Of a stretch of 63,011 nucleotides of DNA, positions 35,295 through 45,683 are shown in pieces; position 1 is the stretch's first letter; the number at the start of each line of letters is the position of its first letter. The position numbers and the translations under genes were made by a program. The stretch comes from an uncultured Collinsella sp. (lineage in GTDB: Bacteria > Actinomycetota > Coriobacteriia > Coriobacteriales > Coriobacteriaceae). Below the pieces are notes generated by a model, which searched no databases, was not told the DNA's origin, and saw only the letters and a program-made list of their open reading frames with translations. Where the stretch lies: positions 1 through 63,011 of the forward strand of contig URKM01000006.1 of NCBI GenBank assembly GCA_900548365.1, in the 5' to 3' direction.

Positions 35295-35492
35295 GCTAAA
35301 CCTCTCCTTTCACTTATTGGACACCTAAAATCTAAACACCTCCCTTCAGCCCATCGGTTATATAGGATTGTTAGAAGCCACCATCTACAAGGCAATACCA
35401 ATCGCCCAATCCCTGAATGGCTATATATTTTGGATAGACGGTCTTGGAATATACGATTTTGTTGCATACCAATTAACTAGCTATGCGCATCA

Positions 35493-35548
35493 GAAGCAGA
35501 GGACGGGCTCGGCGCGCGCAGAGCGCAGCCGAGCCCGTCCTCTGCTTC
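35493..35548 (-). terminator. Terminator after the yerC-like gene
   Basis: A perfect 21-bp stem (35493-35513 with 35528-35548) and a 14-nt loop GCGCGCAGAGCGCA. No U-tract, so efficiency is uncertain. The AT-rich stretch between it and the secreted-protein start (35295-35492) probably holds that gene's promoter, but none could be fixed; it has no gene. Confidence 0.7.
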
Positions 35549-35591
35549 GCAGCATTCAGATGATGCCGATGCAGGGCACCGGCCCGCGGTC

Positions 35592-35888
35592 CTACTGGTC
35601 GCCGAACTTCACCAGCACGCGGCGGTATCCGCCGTACTCGCCGTTGAGCGACTTGGAAACGCGGCTCACCGTGGTAGACGATGCGCCCGTGCGCGCCTGG
35701 ACCTCGACATAGGGCTCGCCCTCATCGAGGTAGCGGGCGACCTGGAGACGCTGGGCGAAGTCGCAGATCTCGCGCGGCGTGCACAGGTCGGTGAGGAAGG
35801 CCCGCACGTCGTCGGCGCCGTCGAGCAGGAGGAATGCCTGCACCAGCTGATCCACGTCGGGACGCTCGAACATCTTCTCAATGTTCAT
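35592..35888 (-). CDS. YerC/YecD family TrpR-like regulator
   Basis: 98 residues. PDVDQLVQAFLLLDGADDVR, FLTDLCTPREICDFAQRLQV and the helix-turn-helix QARTGASSTTVSRVSKSL are typical of the TrpR-superfamily YerC/YecD proteins, small DNA-binding regulators of unknown target. ATG at 35888 has AAAGGTGG seven bases upstream and is preferred over an in-frame TTG at 35903. It stands alone; the 247 bp upstream (35889-36135) show no clear promoter or other gene. Confidence 0.88.
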   Translation of the reverse strand: MNIEKMFERPDVDQLVQAFLLLDGADDVRAFLTDLCTPREICDFAQRLQVARYLDEGEPYVEVQARTGASSTTVSRVSKSLNGEYGGYRRVLVKFGDQ

Positions 35889-36135
35889 ACTGCCACCTTT
35901 CAACCATCATGCCGTGCGACCGAATCTCGAAGCGTCGAGCTGCATCATGAAGTGTTGATTCACGGGCACGGCAATCCTATTCACAAGCACGCTATTATTA
36001 CAGCGCCCCGCATGTTACACCACCAAAATAAAGCAATGCACGTAATCGTCATCGATGGACGGCGACCAGACGCATACGAGCGGTCGACGGTGCGCACGAA
36101 AGCATGAAGGGAATATGCAATCAAGCGGCAGTGCA

Positions 36136-37197
36136 TCACCAGCGCGGCAGCGTGGGGATGAGCGACAGCCGCTCCTCGAGGCCGGAGGTCCACGACACCT
36201 CGTCGCGCTCGTCGATCACGACCGCCTCGACGCCGTCGATTCCCTCGATGAAGCCGATCGCCTCCCGCGCGCCCAGCATGAGCGCCGTCGTGGAGTAGCC
36301 GTCGCAATCCAGCGAGCGCGCCGCGACGATGGTCGCGCTCGCGACATCGGTTTGCGCGGGCATGCCCGTCCGGGGGTCGAGGATATGGTGGTAGGTCACC
36401 CCGCCCTTCGAGAACCTGCGCTCGTGCACGCCGCTCGTCACCACCGATCCATCCGTCAGGTCCACGATCGCGCGATGGTGCGCGGGGTCGCGCGGGTTCA
36501 CGATGCCCACGCGCCACGGGGCGCCTGCCGCTACGGGCGGGCGCGCCGCCGCGTTGCGCGGGCGCCCTCCGCGCACCACCACGTTGCCGCCCAGGTTGAT
36601 GACGAAGCGCTCGACGCCGTTCGCCTCGAGCAGGCGCGACAGGTCGTCGGCGATGTAGCCCTTGGCGACGCCGCCCAGGTCGAGAACGGTCGCGGGGTCC
36701 CGGATCGCCAGCGTGGGATGCTCGGCATCCCCACCCAGCTCGATGCGCCCGATCCCGACGTGCGGCAGCGCGCGGGACAGGGCGAGCTTGCTCGGCACCT
36801 CGCCGGTATGGAAGTTCCACAGGGACGTGACCGTGCCCATCGTGATATCGAAGCAGCCGCGGCTCGCCCGGCAGTACCCCAGCGCGGCGCGCACCAGCTC
36901 CGCCGTCTGCGGGGACACCTCCACCGGCTCCGGCGACTCCGCATGCGCCCGGGAGATATCCGAGTCCTCGCGCGTGCGGGAGAAGGCGTGCTCGAAGAAG
37001 ACGCAGCGGTCGCGGCACGCCAGCAGCGCGCGGTCCAGGCACTCGACGAGCGACGCGTCGTCGCGCTCGTCGCGATCGCCCGCATAGGCGTGCAGGTGCA
37101 CCTCGGTATTGAAGATGAAGAACGCGATCGCGCGGGAGCCGTCGGCATCGTCGAACGGGCGGGCCTTTGCCGGGTCCCCGAATCTGTACTGCTGCAT
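36136..37197 (-). CDS. apbE: FAD:protein FMN transferase (ApbE)
   Basis: 353 residues. ApbE attaches FMN covalently to Thr/Ser of target flavoproteins such as Rnf/Nqr subunits. Family marks: VTSLWNFH, LDLGGVAKGYIADDLSRLL, FVINLGGNVVVRGGRP, HHILDPRTGMPA and the metal-binding DGYSTTALMLG. No signal peptide or lipobox is seen, so a cytoplasmic or unusual form. ATG at 37197 has GGAGG six bases upstream; the frame stays open far upstream without support. No target protein is encoded next to it. Confidence 0.92.
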   Translation of the reverse strand: MQQYRFGDPAKARPFDDADGSRAIAFFIFNTEVHLHAYAGDRDERDDASLVECLDRALLACRDRCVFFEHAFSRTREDSDISRAHAESPEPVEVSPQTAELVRAALGYCRASRGCFDITMGTVTSLWNFHTGEVPSKLALSRALPHVGIGRIELGGDAEHPTLAIRDPATVLDLGGVAKGYIADDLSRLLEANGVERFVINLGGNVVVRGGRPRNAAARPPVAAGAPWRVGIVNPRDPAHHRAIVDLTDGSVVTSGVHERRFSKGGVTYHHILDPRTGMPAQTDVASATIVAARSLDCDGYSTTALMLGAREAIGFIEGIDGVEAVVIDERDEVSWTSGLEERLSLIPTLPRW

Positions 37198-37338
37198 GTG
37201 TCCTCCGATATGTCGGTTCACAGGGCGAGTCGTGGAAAGAACGCGATGCTTGAATGCGCATCTCCCCGGCATGGTACCCTGTGCACCATGTTCGCACCGC
37301 GACCCATCATAGCGCCATCCGGCATGCAAGGAGATATC

Positions 37339-37707
37339 ATGCGTTTCATCCTCAACTGGCTCCTCACCTCCATCGCGATCGCCATCGCCACGTTCATCGT
37401 CCCGGGCATCGAGCCCTTCGGCGGCGCCGATCCCTGGCTGAGCTTCGCCTTCGTCGGCCTCTTCCTCGGCTTCGTGAACTCGCTCATCAAGCCGCTGCTC
37501 ACCTTCATCTCGTTTCCGCTCACCATCCTCACCCTCGGCATCTTCCAGCTCGTCATCAACAGCTTCATGCTCGAGCTCGCCAGCTGGCTGTCGGTGAACC
37601 TGCTGGGATCGGGCATCGCCATCTCGGGCTTCTTCTCCGCGCTCGCAGGCTCCATCATCGTGAGCATCGCCTGCACCGTCCTGGGCGTCGCCACCAAGGA
37701 CGCATAA
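37339..37707 (+). CDS. Phage holin-4/YvlD-like membrane protein
   Basis: 122 residues with four membrane segments: LNWLLTSIAIAIATFIVPGI, WLSFAFVGLFLGFVNSLI, FPLTILTLGIFQLVINSF and GFFSALAGSIIVSIACTVLG. The PLLTFISFPLTILTLGIF motif is typical of the YvlD/phage-holin superfamily IV group, common bacterial membrane proteins not necessarily of phage origin. AAGGAGATATC precedes the ATG. It is 15 bp upstream of the APC permease gene and is probably co-transcribed. Confidence 0.88.
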   Translation: MRFILNWLLTSIAIAIATFIVPGIEPFGGADPWLSFAFVGLFLGFVNSLIKPLLTFISFPLTILTLGIFQLVINSFMLELASWLSVNLLGSGIAISGFFSALAGSIIVSIACTVLGVATKDA

Positions 37708-37722
37708 GGACCAGCACCGAGC

Positions 37723-39231
37723 ATGAAACACGAATCGAATCCAGTCTTCACGACGGCCTCCGCCGACCGGCCCGCCTGCGGTCGGCCCGCCTGCGATCGG
37801 ACCGCTAGCGAGCACGGCGGCAGCGACCCCGCCGCCGACCCGTCGCGACGCGAACCGGCCGACGCCGGTCAGGCCGAGCACGTGCACGGTGCCCATGTCG
37901 AGCGCTATTCGCTCGCCACGGCGCTCAGCCTCATCGTGGGCATCTCCATCGGTTCGGGCATCTTCTTCAAAAGCGATAACATCCTCGTCGCCACCGGCGG
38001 CAACGTCGCCCTGGGCGTCGCGATGTTCCTGCTCGCCGCCACCACGATCGTCTTCGGCGGCCTCACGCTCGCGCGCTTCGCGTCGCAGACCGCCGGCGCG
38101 GGCGGCCCGATCGCCTATGCCGAACGATTCCTAGGGCCGAAGCGCCTCACGTTCATCGGCTGGAACTTCACCTTCATCTACCTGCCCATCGTGACCGGCG
38201 TGATCTGCTGGGTCGTGGGCGTGTACGCCTGCATGGCATTCGGACTGCCCGGGGACTTCCGGCTTCAAATGGCCATCGGCGTGGCGTTCCTGCTCGCCTG
38301 CTTCGCCTGGAACGTATGCTGGCCCAGCTTGGGCGGCTGGTTCGCCAACGCCACCACCGTCTTCAAGGTCCTTCCGCTCATAGCCGTCGGCGTGATCGGC
38401 GTCCTGTTCGCCGATCCAGGCAGCTATCTCGTGCAGGGCATCGAGCAGGCGCCCGCCGCCGGCGCGGGCTGGGTCATCGCCGCGGCGCCCGTCGCGTTCG
38501 CGTTCGACGGCTGGACCGCGGCAGCGGGCATCGCGCCCGAGATCAAGAACTCGAAGCGGAACCTGCCCATCGCGCTCATCGCCGGCCCCATCATCATCCT
38601 CGCGCTCTACATCGCCTACTTCGTGGGCATCTCCTGCTTCCTGGGCCCCCAGGAGGTCATGGCCGCAGGCGACGCGAGCCTCTCGCTGCTCTTCGTCAAG
38701 CTTTTCGGACCGCAGGCCGCCGCCTGGCCAAACCTCATCGCCTTCATCGCCGTGGCGGGCACGGCGAACGGCCTCATCCTGTCGATCCTGCGCATGCCGT
38801 ACGCCCTCGCCGTCACGGGCGAGGTGCCATTCGCCAAATCGCTGCTCAAGATGAATCGGACGCTGCGCTTCCCGCTGGTCAGCGCCTTCGTGGCACTCGG
38901 ATCAGTGCTCTTCTGGATGGGCGTGCACGCCTTCGTGACCGTCCTCGGGCTGCTGCCCAACGGGGACATCTCCGAGATCGCCGTGAGTCTCAATCTCTTC
39001 ATCATGCCGCTCTTCTACGTGCAGGCCATCTTGCACGACCCCGCGGGCCCCGCGCCGGCGCGCGCTTCCCGCATCCGACGCGCGATCGTACCGGCCCTGG
39101 CAACGGTGAGCTCGCTCGCCGTGGGCATCTCGAGCTTCGCCGATCCCTCGCGCTGGCCCTTCGTCGCCGCGCTCGTCGGCATACTCGCAGCGATCACGAT
39201 TGCTATGCGCCAGCGCGGTCCGGCGCGGTAG
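37723..39231 (+). CDS. APC-superfamily amino acid permease
   Basis: 502 residues. About 60 hydrophilic residues (with a near-repeat RPACGRPACDR) precede twelve or so membrane segments starting SLATALSLIVGISIGSGIFF; the Gly-rich first unwound helix GISIGSGIF and PEIKNSKRNLPIA are typical of APC transporters such as the APA/LAT groups. Substrate probably an amino acid; which one is not predictable. AAGGA lies 12 bases before the ATG. The extended N-terminal tail is longer than usual and could instead indicate a later start, but no better ribosome site was found. Confidence 0.88.
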   Translation: MKHESNPVFTTASADRPACGRPACDRTASEHGGSDPAADPSRREPADAGQAEHVHGAHVERYSLATALSLIVGISIGSGIFFKSDNILVATGGNVALGVAMFLLAATTIVFGGLTLARFASQTAGAGGPIAYAERFLGPKRLTFIGWNFTFIYLPIVTGVICWVVGVYACMAFGLPGDFRLQMAIGVAFLLACFAWNVCWPSLGGWFANATTVFKVLPLIAVGVIGVLFADPGSYLVQGIEQAPAAGAGWVIAAAPVAFAFDGWTAAAGIAPEIKNSKRNLPIALIAGPIIILALYIAYFVGISCFLGPQEVMAAGDASLSLLFVKLFGPQAAAWPNLIAFIAVAGTANGLILSILRMPYALAVTGEVPFAKSLLKMNRTLRFPLVSAFVALGSVLFWMGVHAFVTVLGLLPNGDISEIAVSLNLFIMPLFYVQAILHDPAGPAPARASRIRRAIVPALATVSSLAVGISSFADPSRWPFVAALVGILAAITIAMRQRGPAR

Positions 39232-39300
39232 GCGACAGGCAGGCACGGGAGATCCACCCGAGCAGCAGCGTCGAAACTCGCTTCATCACGCGCGCGGGCA

Positions 39301-39369
39301 CGTCATTTCCGACGTGAACATTGTTCAACTCGTGGGCGGGAACGTCATTTCTGACGTGAACATTGTTCA
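39301..39369. repeat. Two 27-bp palindromic units in tandem
   Basis: CGTCATTTCCGACGTGAACA then TTGTTCA at 39301-39327 and again, with one change, at 39343-39369 (42-bp period). Each unit holds two palindromes, CGTCA-TTTC-TGACG and TGAACAxTGTTCA. Candidate: operator pair, or the repeated end of an IS element. Read as protein on the minus strand it gives the repetitive ELNNVHVGNDVP, which looks like coincidence of the repeat. Confidence 0.7.
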
Positions 39370-39726
39370 TCTAACGCGTGGACACCGTTTTTCGTACTGT
39401 TTTGGAAATCTATCAAGTAGCCCTTTCTTTATTTGAAGAAAACCCCAGGTCAGGAAGATCAACACCCCTGGTCTACTCGCCACAATCCGGAATTCGTACG
39501 AAAAACGCGTCCCACACGCAAAACAGGTCGGACCGTCCCTCGATACACCATCCCCCGCCGCGCTCGCATCGCCAGTCGAATAGGGAGCGCGGTATCGCTA
39601 CGCGCGCGGTAAGGTTACATGCGTTCGGACCGACGCTCGCTACGCGCGCCGCGTATCGCAGGCAGGCCCATCGAAACCGGGCGGCGAGCTCAGGACGGAA
39701 CAAACAACCAGAAGATAGGAGTCGCC
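39370..39726. other. Noncoding stretch with 12-bp inverted repeat
   Basis: CGTTTTTCGTAC (39386-39397) and GTACGAAAAACG (39496-39507) flank an AT-rich 98-bp segment that contains CCAGG...CCTGG complementarity. Flanking bases match imperfectly for about 12 bp more, which recalls a small MITE. Nothing else recognised up to the amylase gene. Confidence 0.5.
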
Positions 39727-41238
39727 ATGTGGGTCTTCGATACCACCCTCTACCAGATCTACCCCCTGGGCATGCTCGGTTGCCCGTTCGACGCGCCGGG
39801 CCTCGCCGACTCCGCTGGGATGGAGGGGCAAATCGAGCGCCATCGCATCCGTCAGCTCAGAGACTGGGCCCCCTACCTCGGGAAACTCGGTATCGGCGCG
39901 ATTTTGCTCAACCCCGTCTTCTCCTCCGACACCCACGGCTACAACACGCGCGACCTGCGCCGGGTCGATTGCCGCCTGGGAACCAACGAGGATTTCGCCG
40001 ATACCGTCGCTGCTCTGCATGCGAGCGGTGTGCGCGTGATTCTGGACGCCGTCTTCAACCATGTGGGACGCAACTTCTGGGCATTCCGCGACGTCCGCGA
40101 GCGGAAGTGGGATTCGCCGTACAAGGATTGGTTCAACATCAGCTTCGATGGCGACACGCATTTCGGCGACGGTTTTTGGTACGAGGGCTGGGAGGGCAAC
40201 CAGGATCTGGTCAAGCTCAACCTGCGTAACCCCGCTGTCATCGATTACCTGCTCGACGCCGTCCGCATGTGGAAGCACGAGCTGGGCGTCGACGGCCTAC
40301 GCCTCGACGTCGCCTACAGCCTCGACCGCGACTTCGTGAAGCGCCTTCATGGGCTCGCCTGCGAACTGGGGGCGGAGGCGCGCTTCGATGGCGACCCGGG
40401 CGATGGCTTCCCGCTCATCGGCGAGGTCCTGCACGGCGACTACAACCTCATCGTCAACGACGAGATGCTCGACTCCTGCACCAACTACGAGTGCTACAAG
40501 GGCCTGTATTCGAGCTTCAACTCCATGAACATGTTCGAGATCGCCCATTCTCTGCACCGCCAATACGGAGGCGACCCCTGGTGCATCTACCAAGGCAAGC
40601 ATCTGGTAAGTTTCGCCGACAACCACGACGTCTCGCGCCTGGCCAGCATCTTGACCGAGAAGCGCCACCTTCGCCCCGCATACGGCGTCTTGTTCGGCAT
40701 GCCGGGCATCCCCTGTCTGTACTACGGTAGCGAATGGGGGCAGCTGGGTGAAAAGGACACCGGCTACCTCGCCGACGTCGCGCTGCGCCCGGCACTCGAC
40801 GCCCCTGCCGCCGACGCGCTCGAGCGCCTCGCGCCCGGCTGGGACGGCGGCAACGCCCCCAACGAGCTCACCGGCTACATCTGCGCGCTCAACCACGTGC
40901 GCCGCGCGTCGCGCGCGCTCTGCCACGGCGGCTACCGCAACGTCGTGATCACGAACAAGCAGCTGCTGTTCGAGCGCGACGCATGCGCTGGCGCCGCAGG
41001 TGCCGCCGAGCGCGTCCTCGTCGCCGTCAACGCGGACGATGCCCCCTTCACGTTCGGAGACGGTTCGCTCGCGGGACGCTTCGAAGTCCTGCTCGCCAGC
41101 GCGCCCACCTACGACAACGCGTACATCGAAGACGACGCCGGAGAGCCCGCGCGGCTCGTCGCCGGAGACGTCCTCGAACTTGACGGATCACTTGAGATCC
41201 CGCCCTTCGGCACGCTCTACCTCAAGCAGCTCTTCTAA
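39727..41238 (+). CDS. GH13 alpha-amylase family glycosidase
   Basis: 503 residues, cytoplasmic (no signal peptide). GH13 regions: DAVFNHVG (region I), GLRLDVAY with the nucleophile Asp (II), LIGEVLHGDY with the acid/base Glu (III) and FADNHDVSR with the third Asp (IV). A C-terminal beta domain closes the chain (EIPPFGTLYLKQLF). The short N-terminus, starting MWVFDTTLYQIYPLGMLGCP, fits intracellular maltodextrin- or cyclodextrin-cleaving enzymes; exact specificity unknown. AGGAG lies before the ATG at 39727. Monocistronic. Confidence 0.93.
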   Translation: MWVFDTTLYQIYPLGMLGCPFDAPGLADSAGMEGQIERHRIRQLRDWAPYLGKLGIGAILLNPVFSSDTHGYNTRDLRRVDCRLGTNEDFADTVAALHASGVRVILDAVFNHVGRNFWAFRDVRERKWDSPYKDWFNISFDGDTHFGDGFWYEGWEGNQDLVKLNLRNPAVIDYLLDAVRMWKHELGVDGLRLDVAYSLDRDFVKRLHGLACELGAEARFDGDPGDGFPLIGEVLHGDYNLIVNDEMLDSCTNYECYKGLYSSFNSMNMFEIAHSLHRQYGGDPWCIYQGKHLVSFADNHDVSRLASILTEKRHLRPAYGVLFGMPGIPCLYYGSEWGQLGEKDTGYLADVALRPALDAPAADALERLAPGWDGGNAPNELTGYICALNHVRRASRALCHGGYRNVVITNKQLLFERDACAGAAGAAERVLVAVNADDAPFTFGDGSLAGRFEVLLASAPTYDNAYIEDDAGEPARLVAGDVLELDGSLEIPPFGTLYLKQLF

Positions 41239-41366
41239 GCGGCTCCTCCAGGGCAAAGCACTCCGCTGCATCCGCTAGCCCGCTGCAACCCTTCGGGATG
41301 TAACGGGCCCGCGCGTGCAGCGAGCGTCATATCCGCGTCGGCAAGCCGCGGCGAATTGGCACGCGT

Positions 41367-41807
41367 CTACGAGAGCCAGCGGATGTTCACGATATCCTGC
41401 GGAACACCTGCTGGCACCGCATCGCCCAGCAGCATGCTCGTATCCGCTGGATCGAGTAGACGGGCAAGCCACACGGCAATAAACAGAACCACCGCCGCTG
41501 CAAGGCACGCCACTAGGACACGCCGCGCTCCCGAGGACACCGGGGCCGTCCGGCTCGTCCGCTCGTAGCACACCGCGGCAAGCGCGACGGGAGGCACGAG
41601 CCAGAACAGCGGATGAAAGGCGAGGGCGGCCGCGAAATCCAAGCGCAGCGCGCAAAGCCATGCTCGCGTTAGACCGCACCCGGGACACGCCACCCCCGTC
41701 ACGAAACGTATGATGCAGCCGATATCCATAAAGTAGAGCACCAGCGCGCACGCCGTAATCACGCCACCGAGCTTAAGCGCCCTCCGTAGGATATCGACCA
41801 TCATCAA
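41367..41807 (-). CDS. DUF2752 membrane protein
   Basis: 146 residues with about three membrane segments and the family motif CPGCGLTRAWLCAL. DUF2752 proteins are small membrane proteins of unknown role, often near zinc-ribbon membrane proteins, as here: the gene lies 18 bp after the DUF4234-type gene and is probably in its operon. The start is ATG at 41807; two further in-frame ATGs follow at once. Confidence 0.85.
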   Translation of the reverse strand: MMMVDILRRALKLGGVITACALVLYFMDIGCIIRFVTGVACPGCGLTRAWLCALRLDFAAALAFHPLFWLVPPVALAAVCYERTSRTAPVSSGARRVLVACLAAAVVLFIAVWLARLLDPADTSMLLGDAVPAGVPQDIVNIRWLS

Positions 41808-41825
41808 CCCTGGGCTCGCTTCACG

Positions 41826-42440
41826 CTACGCGCGGACCAGACGCGCGTTGTACGCCGCCGCAAGCGCATTCGCATTCTTGATGAGAATATGCATCGCGAT
41901 GAAAGGCCCGATGCCGCACAGAAGAACGCCGAAGATCATCCACAGCAAAATCGTCGTGCCGTTCTCCTGGAACTGCAGACCGTAGCGGGGCGCATTCGCC
42001 TGCATGCGGTTGCCAATCTTGTAGTACCACCAATAGCTGTAGAAACCGCAGGTCACGATGGAAAGCGGAATGAACACGAGCAATCCGGGCGTCTCGTCGT
42101 TATCACCCTGGCACATGCGGTTCATATCAACCGCCAGAGTATAGACGAAATACCAGGTATACAGACCGCAGGTGATGAAGGAGAGCAGAACCCAGATCAG
42201 CAAGCTGCGCGAAGCGTCAACGGGCACGGCACCTGACGCGGGGCCGCCCGTGGGCGACGTCGACGCAGGCGGTACCGGAACAACCTGTGCGGATTGTACG
42301 GGACTCGAATTCGCGTCCGCCTCCTCGGGCACCACCGGCGAGGGCTGGGGCGCAGCGGGACCCCCTCCCACCTTCGCTCCGCACATAGGGCAGAACCCGG
42401 CACCGTTGCTGATCTGCGAACCACACTGGGAGCAAAACAT
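41826..42440 (-). CDS. Zinc-ribbon DUF4234 membrane protein
   Basis: 204 residues. An N-terminal zinc ribbon, MFCSQCGSQISNGAGFCPMC (two CxxC pairs), a Pro/Ser-rich linker of about 60 residues, and a membrane part with LLSFITCGLYTWYFVYTL, PLSIVTCGFYSYWWYYKIG and a last hydrophobic helix, typical of DUF4234. Function unknown. ATG at 42440 begins the zinc ribbon directly, which settles the start. First gene of a two-gene operon with the DUF2752 gene. Confidence 0.85.
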   Translation of the reverse strand: MFCSQCGSQISNGAGFCPMCGAKVGGGPAAPQPSPVVPEEADANSSPVQSAQVVPVPPASTSPTGGPASGAVPVDASRSLLIWVLLSFITCGLYTWYFVYTLAVDMNRMCQGDNDETPGLLVFIPLSIVTCGFYSYWWYYKIGNRMQANAPRYGLQFQENGTTILLWMIFGVLLCGIGPFIAMHILIKNANALAAAYNARLVRA

Positions 42441-42645
42441 GAGCCTTCCCCTTTCCCATGTCATCAGGTGCCCTCGTTGACAAGCAAACATCGAAACGAC
42501 AACACCATGAGCACTAATGTGCCTGATACGCTACCACATTTGAACGGATTCAAAGGGCGCAAATCGCAAAAGGACACCCATGTGCCGCTTTTGAAACGGA
42601 CACGCGCGAGCGGTTACCGTTTTCTACATGTTTTCGTTCGCTCGC
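42441..42645. other. Intergenic region with small inverted repeats
   Basis: TTTGAA-CGGA-TTCAAA (about 42547-42562) and an imperfect hairpin CAAAAGGACAC/GTGCCGCTTTTG near 42568-42595. They lie between the divergent start of the zinc-ribbon gene and the 3' end of the phosphoesterase gene, so one may terminate the latter. No gene seen. Confidence 0.4.
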
Positions 42646-43551
42646 TTACAACGCGCAGCCCACCCCGGGGTCGGCGCAGCGCAGCGTCGCCACCACGAGC
42701 TCGGGCCGGTTGTTCACGCGCAGCGGCACGACGCTGGGACCCAGGCCTCGGCTCACCACGAGCTGCGTAGCCCCCAGCGTGTGCACGCCCGCGGTTACCT
42801 TGGGAAAGAAACCCTGGCTGGGCGCGAAGAGCGGGCCCACCGCCGGCAGGCGCACCTGGCCTCCGTGGGCGTGGCCGGCAAACGCCACATCGATGCCGCG
42901 CGCCGCGTACACCGCGAGCAGCTCGGGGCGGTGCGTGAGCAGGACGGTGCAGGGCGCATGTTCGTCACCCGGTTCGATGCCGGCGCGAACCAGCACGTCC
43001 GCCAGCTGCGCATCGATGATCTGGGGCGTCGCGCCGCGCGGATACGGACGGCGGAACACCGGGTCGGTCAGCCCGAGCAGCACGATGCGCTCGCCATCGC
43101 GCCGCAACGGCACCGATGCGTTCCCCAGCACCGTAACGCCCGCACGCTTCAAGCGAGCGACGATCTGCGGATACTCGCGAAGGCGCGCCTCGTGGTTGCC
43201 CGGGACGAAAAACGCAGGGGCTATGTTCGCAGCCTGCGCCGCCACGTGCATACCGACGTCGACGCGCGTGCGACGGGAGTCGACCAGGTCCCCCGTGATC
43301 GCGATGAAATCGGGCTTGGCGCGATGCAGCCGCTTGAGCAACCTCGCGTTGGCATGGCCGAGCTCCGCGTTATGAAGGTCGGAGATCTGGGCGATGCGCA
43401 CGCCGTCGAATGCCCGCGGTAGCCGAGGAACCGCGAGTTCATACTCGGTCGTCTGAATGCCGCCGTTCGACCATGCGACCCAGGCCGCCGCGGCGAGTAC
43501 GCCGACACCCGCCGCCGCGCCCTTCACCAGCATCCGCTTGCGTTCATCCAT
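42646..43551 (-). CDS. Metallophosphoesterase (YkuE-like)
   Basis: 301 residues. A basic start and a membrane segment (GAAAGVGVLAAAAWVAW) are followed by the calcineurin-type phosphoesterase motifs: AQISDLHNAELG, FIAITGDLVDSRRT, VPGNHEARL, LLTHRPELL and FAGHAHGGQVRLP. Such proteins often hydrolyse lipid-linked or nucleotide pyrophosphates at the membrane surface; substrate unknown. ATG at 43551 is the only start near the signal segment; its ribosome site (GGGGTGG) is weak. A TATAAT-like -10 lies at 43646-43651 without a good -35. Confidence 0.9.
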   Translation of the reverse strand: MDERKRMLVKGAAAGVGVLAAAAWVAWSNGGIQTTEYELAVPRLPRAFDGVRIAQISDLHNAELGHANARLLKRLHRAKPDFIAITGDLVDSRRTRVDVGMHVAAQAANIAPAFFVPGNHEARLREYPQIVARLKRAGVTVLGNASVPLRRDGERIVLLGLTDPVFRRPYPRGATPQIIDAQLADVLVRAGIEPGDEHAPCTVLLTHRPELLAVYAARGIDVAFAGHAHGGQVRLPAVGPLFAPSQGFFPKVTAGVHTLGATQLVVSRGLGPSVVPLRVNNRPELVVATLRCADPGVGCAL

Positions 43552-43860
43552 GTCTACCACCCCGTATCCGCCGCGCGCCGGCCGCCGCGCGGAGCCCTTT
43601 TTCGCATGCAAGCACGCTTCCGCGCAGTACCGTTTCCGTACCAACGCATTATAAGCAACGCGGAACCCGCACGGGACGCGGGCCCCGGGCGGGCACGCGC
43701 AGGCACGCGGGCCCAAGGCGGGCACGCGGGTCCCGGGCAGGCACGCAGGCCCCGGGCGCCCCGGCGACGGACCGCGAACGGTAAGGGCGCGAAGCCGAGC
43801 GCGCCAACCTCTTTTTTCTCGCAAACTCGAATGGCTTGAATGCAAAAACCCCGGAGGGAT
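43552..43860. other. Intergenic region with GC-rich direct repeats
   Basis: About 43671-43757 holds four or five imperfect 18-20-bp units of the type GGCACGCGGGYCCNRGGC. It has no start site or conserved frame. Role unknown; the segment between the phosphoesterase promoter region and the groEL 3' stem-loops. Confidence 0.55.
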
Positions 43861-44045
43861 TCCTTGAGGGTGTTCTGAGAGGCGGAGCCTCGAACACGCC
43901 AACTTCTTTTCCCCATGAGCCCTGAAACGCTGTAAACACAGGAATCCCCCGGAGGATCCCAAAGCGCGACTTCTGAGCGGCGAAGCCGCGAAGCTGAGCG
44001 CGTGGGACCTCCGGGGGGTTCCAATGGGAGTTCTAAGCGTTTCGC
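43850..44045 (-). repeat. Nested stem-loops after groEL
   Basis: Copy 1 (43941-44022): outer arms GGAATCCCCCGGAGG and CCTCCGGGGGGTTCC, inner GCGGC-GAA-GCCGC. Copy 2 (about 43850-43900): GGTGTTCTGAGAGGC-GGA-GCCTCGAACACGCC, the same inner hairpin as after rplX (61349-61378), then TTTTTGC. A third short hairpin, CTAAGCG-TTT-CGCTTAG, overlaps the groEL stop. Together they probably end or protect the groEL mRNA. Confidence 0.8.

Positions 44046-45683
<1,638 letters not shown>

Noticed and set aside
35368..35712. Plus-strand frame across the yerC terminator
   Set aside because: Runs through the hairpin and antisense to YerC, no ribosome site, no recognisable domain.
37339..37707. Holin-like gene as a sign of a prophage
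   Set aside because: The YvlD/holin-4 family is a common chromosomal membrane family, and no phage genes are near.
39200..39436. A 78-codon plus-strand frame with a repeated DVNIV peptide
   Set aside because: The peptide repeat only reflects the 27-bp DNA palindromes; no ribosome site.
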